The notes beneath the pieces were generated by a model, which ran no database searches, was not told the origin of the DNA, and was given only the letters and a program-made list of their open reading frames with translations. 8,602 nt of DNA. It comes from Nitrosomonadaceae bacterium. Its GTDB lineage: Bacteria; Pseudomonadota; Gammaproteobacteria; Burkholderiales; Usitatibacteraceae. Positions 1-5,188 of the stretch are shown in pieces; the stretch's first letter is position 1, and each line of letters begins with the position of its first letter. The stretch is taken from NCBI GenBank assembly GCA_021300055.1, contig JAJTHU010000374.1, forward strand, positions 1 to 8,602, given 5' to 3'. Made by a program: the position numbers and the translations under genes.

Positions 1-641
1 CCTGCGACGTCACCGATGATATTCATCACCATCGACACATTCGCCCGTGGGCGACGCTTATCGATGATCGCCAACTCAGCATCGAGTTGCTTGGCGATGG
101 CTCTTGCCCGTACTACCCCGCCCACGTCGGGCGAGACCACAATCAAATCCGGGTAATCGTGCTTCCACACATCACCCAACAAAATCGGCGTGGCGTAGAT
201 GTTGTCCACTGGGATATCAAAAAATCCCTGTATCTGGTCCGCGTGCAAGTCCATCGTTAGCACGCGGTCCACACCTGCACCGGTCAGCATATTTGCCACT
301 ACCTTCGCCGAAATCGCCACCCGCGCAGAGCGTGGGCGCCGATCCTGGCGCGCGTATCCAAAATATGGAATCGCGGCGGTAATGCGCGCTGCACTCGACC
401 GCTTCAGCGCGTCAGCCATGACCATGATTTCCATCAGGTGGTCATTGGTTGGCGCGCAAGTCGACTGCAGAATGAAAGCGTCCTTGCCGCGGACGTTTTC
501 CAGAAGTTCAACCATCACCTCGCCGTCACTAAATTTAGAGACTTTGGCGCGGCCTAGTTGCGTACCCAAGAGCTTCGCGGTTTCACGCGCGAGCTTCGGG
601 TTCGCATTCCCTGCAAACACACTAAGATTATCGAATGCCAC
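1..641 (-). CDS. prs: Ribose-phosphate pyrophosphokinase (PRPP synthetase), 3' end missing
   Basis: Transfers pyrophosphate from ATP to ribose 5-phosphate to make PRPP, the cytosolic precursor of purines, pyrimidines, NAD, histidine and tryptophan. The first 213 residues are visible of a family length near 316; the C-terminal third, including the PRPP-binding loop, lies left of the window. Visible landmarks are FSDGE (37-41), ARQDRRPRSARV (97-108), the PRPP synthetase signature DLHADQIQGFFDIP (131-144), SPDVGG (170-175) and the flexible-loop basic stretch DKRRPRAN (194-201), which carries the catalytic Lys and Arg. The start is GTG at 641-639. An in-frame TGA at 653-651 rules out a longer protein, and GAGG (652-649) sits seven bases upstream as ribosome binding site. 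The N-terminus beginning MAFDNLSVFAGN matches betaproteobacterial Prs as I remember it. It follows tRNA-Gln by 92 bases with no terminator between, so read-through from the ispE transcript is likely. Confidence 0.97.
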   Translation of the reverse strand, partial: MAFDNLSVFAGNANPKLARETAKLLGTQLGRAKVSKFSDGEVMVELLENVRGKDAFILQSTCAPTNDHLMEIMVMADALKRSSAARITAAIPYFGYARQDRRPRSARVAISAKVVANMLTGAGVDRVLTMDLHADQIQGFFDIPVDNIYATPILLGDVWKHDYPDLIVVSPDVGGVVRARAIAKQLDAELAIIDKRRPRANVSMVMNIIGDVA

Positions 642-648
642 TGCAGCG

Positions 649-652
649 CCTC
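649..652 (-). promoter_or_regulatory. Ribosome binding site of prs
   Basis: GAGG on the minus strand, seven bases before the GTG start codon at 641. Together with the in-frame TGA at 653-651 it fixes the unusual GTG start. Confidence 0.7.
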
Positions 653-733
653 ATTCGCTCGGTTGGAATGGGAAACTACATGTGCTGCAGCCGAACGGAC
701 ATCTACGCCGCAGGACTGCCCCACACTTTTGAC

Positions 734-808
734 TGGCTGGGGAGGTAGGGATCGAACCTACGAATGCCGGAATCAAAATCCGGTGCCTTACCACTTGGCG
801 ACTCCCCA
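734..808 (-). tRNA. tRNA-Gln, anticodon UUG
   Basis: On the minus strand the acceptor stem TGGGGAG (808-802) pairs with CTCCCCA (744-738), followed by discriminator G (737) and an encoded CCA (736-734). The D-arm stem is GCC/GGC. The anticodon stem CCGGA/TCCGG encloses the loop TTTTGAT, giving anticodon TTG, which reads the glutamine codon CAA (and CAG by wobble). The T-arm is GTAGG-TTCGATC-CCTAC. All four arms fold and the length is 75 bases with CCA. It lies inside the lolB-ispE-prs gene series on the same strand. No strong promoter or U-run terminator is visible beside it, so it is probably processed from a longer transcript. To my knowledge a tRNA-Gln just upstream of prs is common in betaproteobacteria. 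Confidence 0.97.
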
Positions 809-837
809 ATTCTTTCGATGCGCTGTCTGCCTGCTGC

Positions 838-912
838 ACGCCTCAGTGGCGCTGCTGCGGTGCTCACCGTACGACAAGTACGTGTCCGCTCCTCGCAACG
901 CCACTGAGGCGT
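838..912. repeat. Nested palindromic element, REP/BIME-like
   Basis: A perfect 14-base inverted repeat, ACGCCTCAGTGGCG (838-851) and its complement (899-912), encloses a second inverted repeat GCGG/CCGC (857-860 with 886-889) and a central hairpin CGTAC-GACAA-GTACG (868-882). The element fills about half of the 156-base gap between ispE and tRNA-Gln and has no coding potential. The layered stem and the GGTGCTC / GAGGAGCG flanks resemble palindromic intergenic repeats I associate with Burkholderiales genomes; that is from memory and unverified. There is no U-run after the stem, so a rho-independent terminator is unlikely. It could protect the 3' end of the ispE message or guide processing between mRNA and tRNA (inference). 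No second copy was seen in this window. Confidence 0.7.
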
Positions 913-964
913 TCGCTACGCCATCCAGCACATCGACAACACTCAGCTTAAGCCGCGTGTTGCT

Positions 965-1810
965 TCACACAAAGTCTGGATGTTTATCCAAACCCTGCGC
1001 AACAAATCCGGTGATTCCCGGCGGTAGCTGATTGAAGGCTTCCTGTGCTTTTTTTTCGGTGTCAAACGCGGCGAAAACGCTCGCGCCTGAACCAGTCATC
1101 CGCGCGCCAAACAACGATTTTTTGGACACCACAGACAGTGCCGCCAACGCGGCAGCAACAGCAGGAAATTCTTTCAAAACAACCGCTTGCAAATCGTTTT
1201 TGCAACTTGCAAGGATGGCCGCCGAAAAGTCCGCTATTTTGAGGCTTGGCGTGTTTCTTGTCAAATTAGGGTGTTTGAACACGAATGGGGTGGGAACGTG
1301 TACGTCAGGTGTGACCACCACGTACCACCAACGCGGAATCTGAACGGGCGTCAATCTTTCTCCCACGCCAGCAGCTAGCGCCGTCTGCCCACCCACGAAA
1401 AACGGTACATCTGCCCCCAAACCGAGGCCGATCTCAGCCAGTCTGGCGCGAGACAGGTTCAGGTTCCAGAGGCGATCTAGTGCCAAGAGGACGGTCGCGG
1501 CGTCAGAACTCCCGCCGCCCAAGCCTGCCCCCTTCGGTGTACTTTTCCGGACACGAATGTCCGCGCCCAGCTTGGTGTTACTGATGACCTGCAGACCACG
1601 CGCGGCGCGGATCGCGAGGTCGGCGTCCTCGGGAATGTTTTCCACATCATTTACCCGCCTGATGACGCCATCGCTTCGCGCGTCGATATCAAGCGCATCG
1701 CCGAAATCGATGAGCGTAAACAAACTCTCAAGCTCGTGATAGCCATCATCGCGTCGACCGAGGACGTGAAGAAAGAGGTTCAGCTTGGCGGGCGCAAAAA
1801 ACTGTGGCAT
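965..1810 (-). CDS. ispE: 4-diphosphocytidyl-2-C-methyl-D-erythritol kinase
   Basis: ATP-dependent kinase of the non-mevalonate (MEP) isoprenoid pathway; it phosphorylates the 2-hydroxyl of CDP-methylerythritol in the cytosol. The protein is 281 residues, the normal family length. GHMP-kinase features are present: N-terminal PAKLNLFLHVLGRRDDGYH (7-25) with catalytic Lys9, the glycine-rich ATP loop PKGAGLGGGSSDAA (92-105), Asp134 in LGADVPFF as the expected catalytic base, and the C-terminal ARMTGSGASVFAAF (236-249). The ATG at 1810 lies 12 bases after the lolB stop, with only a weak AAG-type ribosome binding site, so translation may be coupled to lolB. The gene is followed by a palindromic element and tRNA-Gln. 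Nothing is broken or missing. Confidence 0.98.
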   Translation of the reverse strand: MPQFFAPAKLNLFLHVLGRRDDGYHELESLFTLIDFGDALDIDARSDGVIRRVNDVENIPEDADLAIRAARGLQVISNTKLGADIRVRKSTPKGAGLGGGSSDAATVLLALDRLWNLNLSRARLAEIGLGLGADVPFFVGGQTALAAGVGERLTPVQIPRWWYVVVTPDVHVPTPFVFKHPNLTRNTPSLKIADFSAAILASCKNDLQAVVLKEFPAVAAALAALSVVSKKSLFGARMTGSGASVFAAFDTEKKAQEAFNQLPPGITGFVAQGLDKHPDFV

Positions 1811-1822
1811 CTGCTTAACAAC

Positions 1823-2359
1823 TCAGAGCGGCTTGAATTCGTCGACCACGACGCGCAACACGACATCATTGTCCGTGGCCACGAGGCGACGCGCATAGCG
1901 CGCGCCAGGAACATTGGGCACCGTTTGGAAATTCTCAGCGACGATGCGCCATGCGCGCGGGGCGTCCAAATCAAAGCCCTGCACCCAACGCGCAAACTCC
2001 CGCGCATCGAGCGCAACGCCGAGCTGGTCGCGCGTCAGCACAGCGAATGAGGCCGCAATTTCTGTCGCATCCCCACGCCGCAGCACGGATCGTTCCGGGG
2101 TAGCGCTTACTTCAGCAAGCTGCGACCCAAACGGCGTAAAGAAACGCATCTCATCTTCCGACGGCGTATGGCGCCACTCGATGCGCACACTGTCCAATCG
2201 ATCCGCAATGCGAATACTCATGCGCGCGGACAGCGTGAACGCGTCCACAAACGCACCACTTACCGGCGGCGCTGAGGGAGGTGGGGCAGTCGCGCAGCCC
2301 GCCATAAGCAGCAGTGCTAGTACCAGCGCCGCAACCAACGGTGCTCGAGAGACGATCAC
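1823..2359 (-). CDS. lolB: Outer-membrane lipoprotein receptor LolB
   Basis: LolB takes lipoproteins from the periplasmic carrier LolA and inserts them into the inner leaflet of the outer membrane. The 178-residue product has a lipoprotein signal: Arg5, a hydrophobic run to residue 19, then MAGC with the lipidated Cys22. The -3 position of the lipobox is Met rather than the usual Leu. Residue 23 is Ala, not Asp, so there is no inner-membrane retention signal and outer-membrane sorting is expected. A Pro-rich linker (25-32) precedes the LolB fold, with FTLSARMSIR (41-50) and RFFTPFGSQLAEVSA (72-86) as family-like segments. The start is GTG (2359-2357), overlapping the TPR-protein stop as GTGA, which implies translational coupling. 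The overlap and the position upstream of ispE agree with the usual betaproteobacterial order. LolB sequences diverge strongly, so the call rests on both sequence and context. Confidence 0.93.
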   Translation of the reverse strand: MIVSRAPLVAALVLALLLMAGCATAPPPSAPPVSGAFVDAFTLSARMSIRIADRLDSVRIEWRHTPSEDEMRFFTPFGSQLAEVSATPERSVLRRGDATEIAASFAVLTRDQLGVALDAREFARWVQGFDLDAPRAWRIVAENFQTVPNVPGARYARRLVATDNDVVLRVVVDEFKPL

Positions 2360-4182
2360 TGCTGCAATCGCTTAATCGTGCCCTGTAACGCGGGATTGTC
2401 GGGGGCCTCCAACAGCGCGCGCTGCCAGAGCATGCGCGCTTCCTCGCGCTTGCCCAACGACCACATTACTTCGCCAAGGTGTGCAGCAATCTCGGGATCT
2501 TGCTTGAGCCGATAAGCGCGTTGCAGGGTTTGCAATGCTTCCTCGGCACGACCTTGCTTGAACTGCACCCACCCAAGGCTATCGATGATGTAGCCGTCGT
2601 CGGGCGCGTGCGTAATCGCTTTGCGAATCAGCTGCTCTGCTTCAGCGAGTCGTACGCCCCGCTCAGCAAGGGAGTAGCCCAACGCATTCAGCGCATGCGC
2701 GTGGTCGGGCTTGATGGTGAGCAACAAGCGTAGATCGGCCTCCAGATCGTCAAAGCGACCGAGCTTGTCGGCGATCATGGCACGGTCGTAACGCAGCTCG
2801 ACCGACTGAGGCTGAGCGCGTAGTGCTTCAGTGAGCAGGTCGTGGGCTTCCTGCCAAGCCTTGGCTTCTCGCAATAACTGAACCTCCGCGAGAATCAATT
2901 GCGTGCGTACCTCTGCATTGTCGGCGTCCTCGACTTCGGCCTTCAGGTAGGCGCGCCCAGCCTTGATACCGTCACGCCGCGTCAGATGGCCAGCGATTTT
3001 GAGCTTTGCCGCAACAAGGTAATTGCCTTCGCTGACCTGCCGAAACCACAGGAGCGCCGCTTCGACGTCTTTGCGCCCCTCTGCCGCGAGACCGAGATTG
3101 AAGAACACAGGGTTACGGTCGCGCGGTGAGAGATCAAGGACCCGCTTGAGTTCAGCTTCCGCGGCAGTGAAATCTTCGATCTGAAGCGAGATCAATCCGC
3201 TGGCATAGACGGGCTCGGCTTCGCCTGGGAGATCACGTGCGGCCCGGCGGAACTCCGCCCGCGCCGTCAGCAATGCTTTGTTGGCCGCGAGCTGTCTCGC
3301 GTAAACGACGCGAACCCGTGCCGAGTTCGGGTTAGCCTTAAGATAGCTCTCCAGCCACGCGGCGGCATCATCCGCGGCGGTCTCGGTATTGCTCGAGCGC
3401 AGGAACTCAGCCTTGACGATTGCCGCGCGGTCAAACGCGGGGTTCATATTCAGCGCTTCTTCGATCTTGGCTCGCGCGGTTGCCATGTCACCACTCACAT
3501 ACGCGGCCGAGGCAACGGCGAAACGCGCCTCTGGGAGGTCTTGGTAGCTCGCTGCCAAGCGTTCAACTAATTCACGTGCAGCTTGACGCTCGTTGACTCG
3601 CTGCAAAAGCGGTACGAGTTGCATGAACAGAGTCGGCGCATTCACGTGATCGTGAAACCACTCTTGCAAGGTAGTACTGAGCTTGGCGAAGTCTCCCTGC
3701 ACACCCGCAAGAACGCCAAGCGCTTGGCGTGCCATGGTTGAATCCGGCTCAATGCTGAGCCACAGAACCAACGCTTGTTGCGCAAGCTCAGTCTGTCGCG
3801 CTTGAAACGCCAATTCGGCGGCGCGGCGTGCGACGCGCGCGTCGCGGGTCTTGCGGGCGAGGTCGAGCATTCCTTCACTCGCCAGCCCCAGTTGGCCACG
3901 CTGCCCAGCGATCTCCGCCAAGAGCATTTGGTAGAACACCTGCTCAGGAGAAACATCATTGCTGGGCGGCAGCACTGTCGACGGCACCACCTTCAGCGGC
4001 TTCGCCGCCGGCGAGGAGGGTGCGCTGCGCGGAGTGGTCTGCTGGGCGATCTGCGGTGAGCTAGTCTGTGCGTATGCGCCGAACGTGAAGGCAGCAGACA
4101 CGCAGAACATCGTGGCCGCAGAGACGCGACCCGCAAAATGGGCAGGAATCTCAAGGGCAAAGCAAGGAGCTGTGGGGCGCAT
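2356..4182 (-). CDS. Secreted tetratricopeptide-repeat protein
   Basis: A 608-residue protein if it starts at the ATG at 4182. Residues 1-38 look like a Sec signal peptide: a long n-region ending in Arg19, a hydrophobic core from about 20, and AYA before QTSSP as a signal peptidase I site. A Pro/Ser/Thr/Ala-rich linker follows to about residue 75. The rest is all-helical and repeat-like, with clear TPR units near the C-terminus (about 496-600: NALGYSLAERG, DSLGWVQFKQGRAEEAL, AHLGEVMWSLGKREEARMLW). TPR arrays are protein-interaction scaffolds; no catalytic motif is visible. It is the first gene of the left block and overlaps lolB by four bases, which suggests an envelope role, perhaps in outer-membrane or lipoprotein biogenesis (inference). 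The frame stays open upstream to a GTG at 4251, but the ATG fits better: it gives a sensible signal peptide and follows a good -10 promoter, although its own ribosome binding site is weak. The exact function is unknown. Confidence 0.9.
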   Translation of the reverse strand: MRPTAPCFALEIPAHFAGRVSAATMFCVSAAFTFGAYAQTSSPQIAQQTTPRSAPSSPAAKPLKVVPSTVLPPSNDVSPEQVFYQMLLAEIAGQRGQLGLASEGMLDLARKTRDARVARRAAELAFQARQTELAQQALVLWLSIEPDSTMARQALGVLAGVQGDFAKLSTTLQEWFHDHVNAPTLFMQLVPLLQRVNERQAARELVERLAASYQDLPEARFAVASAAYVSGDMATARAKIEEALNMNPAFDRAAIVKAEFLRSSNTETAADDAAAWLESYLKANPNSARVRVVYARQLAANKALLTARAEFRRAARDLPGEAEPVYASGLISLQIEDFTAAEAELKRVLDLSPRDRNPVFFNLGLAAEGRKDVEAALLWFRQVSEGNYLVAAKLKIAGHLTRRDGIKAGRAYLKAEVEDADNAEVRTQLILAEVQLLREAKAWQEAHDLLTEALRAQPQSVELRYDRAMIADKLGRFDDLEADLRLLLTIKPDHAHALNALGYSLAERGVRLAEAEQLIRKAITHAPDDGYIIDSLGWVQFKQGRAEEALQTLQRAYRLKQDPEIAAHLGEVMWSLGKREEARMLWQRALLEAPDNPALQGTIKRLQQ

Positions 4183-4209
4183 AGACTTAGCGTAAATCAA
4201 TTGAGAATC

Positions 4210-4218
4210 ATCATAACA
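4210..4218 (-). promoter_or_regulatory. Extended -10 promoter for the TPR-lolB-ispE-tRNA-prs block
   Basis: The minus strand reads TG-T-TATGAT, an extended -10 element with five of six matches to TATAAT. It lies 27 bases before the ATG at 4182, which predicts a short leader of about 20 bases. No good -35 box lies 16-18 bases upstream; that region is G/C-rich and contains one copy of the CTGCAGCGCG direct repeat. An extended -10 can work without a strong -35. This is a prediction from sequence only. Confidence 0.5.
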
Positions 4219-4223
4219 CCCCC

Positions 4224-4264
4224 CTGCAGCGCGTTGCGCTTCGCATGTCACAATCTGCAGCGCG
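4224..4264. repeat. Direct repeat CTGCAGCGCG, two copies in the divergent promoter gap
   Basis: CTGCAGCGCG occurs at 4224-4233 and again at 4255-4264, on the same strand and 31 bases apart start to start, close to three helical turns. Each copy contains the palindrome CTGCAG. The left copy covers the place where a -35 box for the TPR promoter would be. The arrangement could be a pair of operator half-sites serving both divergent genes, or chance in G/C-rich DNA. No regulator is identified. Confidence 0.3.
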
Positions 4265-4313
4265 CCGTGTCTAACTCAAAGCCGCAGCCGGTCTCGTACG
4301 CCAAATCACGCCC

Positions 4314-5153
4314 ATGCCAGAACTACCAGAAGTTGAAACCACCCGCCGCGGGCTGCTGCCGCTGTTAACGGGACAGCGCATTCGCGAGGTCCAGTTACGC
4401 AATCGCCAACTGCGCTGGCCGATTCCCGCACAGTTACCCAAGCTGCTCGTGGGCCGGACCATCAACGGCATCTCGCGCCGCGGCAAATATCTGCTTTGGG
4501 ATGTCGATTCGCAAGACGGCGGCGGCTTCCTGCTTTGTCATCTTGGCATGTCTGGCTCGTTGGTGGCGCACCAGCGTGTTGCGGCGCCCGGCAAGCATGA
4601 TCACGTCGATATCGTGGTCGGCGCATCGAGTCGATCGGTGCACACCGTACGCTACAACGATCCGCGCCGATTTGGGGCGATGCTGTGGATCGAAGGACCC
4701 AAGCCTCAGCATGCGCTACTTGACCACTTGGGTCCAGAGCCGCTGAGCGATAGCTTTGACGCAGCCTATCTTTACGCGCAGTCTCGCGGACGCTCGGTCA
4801 GCATTAAGAGCTTCATCATGAACGCCGAAGTTGTGGTTGGTGTCGGCAACATCTACGCCTCGGAAGCGCTATTCCGCGCGGGCATTCGTCCAACGCAACG
4901 CGCTGGGCGCATCACGCTGCCGCGCCTTGCAAAACTCGTCGACGCGATCCGCGCCACGCTGAGCGATGCCATTCGCGCAGGCGGCTCGACGCTTCGCGAC
5001 TACGTTAAGGCCGACGGAGAATCGGGTTATTTTCAGCTACACGCAAACGTTTACGGCCGCGCCGGTTTGCCTTGCACACATTGTGGCAGCGCGATTCGCC
5101 AAATCGTACAGGGGCAACGCAGCACATACTATTGCCCACGCTGCCAGACCTAA
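4314..5153 (+). CDS. mutM: Formamidopyrimidine-DNA glycosylase (8-oxoguanine glycosylase/AP lyase)
   Basis: Removes 8-oxoguanine and formamidopyrimidines from DNA and cuts the resulting abasic site by beta,delta-elimination (base-excision repair, GO system). The protein is 279 residues, normal for Fpg. After Met removal the N-terminus is PELPEVE, with the catalytic Pro (Pro2) and Glu3. Lys58 in RRGKYLL is the conserved catalytic-site lysine. Met79 (LGMSG) and Arg118-Arg119-Phe120 (NDPRRFG) are the residues that fill the space left by the flipped base. Asn179 in VGVGNIYASEALF is the phosphate-contacting helix-two-turn-helix residue. The C-terminal zinc finger has Cys254, Cys257, Cys274 and Cys277, with Arg269 in QRSTYYC. 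Only a weak ribosome binding site precedes the ATG, but the N-terminal Pro fixes this start. It is divergent from the TPR gene and 35 bases upstream of the dynamin-like gene, probably cotranscribed with it. Confidence 0.98.
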   Translation: MPELPEVETTRRGLLPLLTGQRIREVQLRNRQLRWPIPAQLPKLLVGRTINGISRRGKYLLWDVDSQDGGGFLLCHLGMSGSLVAHQRVAAPGKHDHVDIVVGASSRSVHTVRYNDPRRFGAMLWIEGPKPQHALLDHLGPEPLSDSFDAAYLYAQSRGRSVSIKSFIMNAEVVVGVGNIYASEALFRAGIRPTQRAGRITLPRLAKLVDAIRATLSDAIRAGGSTLRDYVKADGESGYFQLHANVYGRAGLPCTHCGSAIRQIVQGQRSTYYCPRCQT

Positions 5154-5165
5154 GCTCGATCGAGC
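5154..5165. other. Perfect 12-base palindrome after the mutM stop
   Basis: GCTCGATCGAGC begins at the base after the mutM TAA, in the 35-base gap before the dynamin-like gene. As RNA it could form only a four-base-pair hairpin with a GATC loop, too weak for a terminator, and no T-run follows. It may be a protein site or chance. Confidence 0.25.
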
Positions 5166-5188
5166 AGTCTCCCAACATCAATTACTGA

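Noticed and set aside
641..649. Third copy of CTGCAGCGC at the prs start
   Set aside because: Only nine bases match, it overlaps the prs start codon, and the motif is likely by chance in this base composition.
199..732. 177-codon open frame on the plus strand
   Set aside because: It runs antisense to prs and into the tRNA gap. Its protein is low-complexity Arg/Ser/Thr/Ala text without a family match, while the minus strand encodes a clear Prs.
734..808. tRNA-Gln as an integration site for a mobile element
   Set aside because: No integrase, no repeat of the tRNA 3' end and no foreign genes are seen in the window; the neighbours are the normal core genes.
4231..4256. Possible mutM promoter with TTGCGC as -35 and CACAAT as -10
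   Set aside because: The spacing is far too short and the boxes match poorly; no convincing mutM promoter was found.
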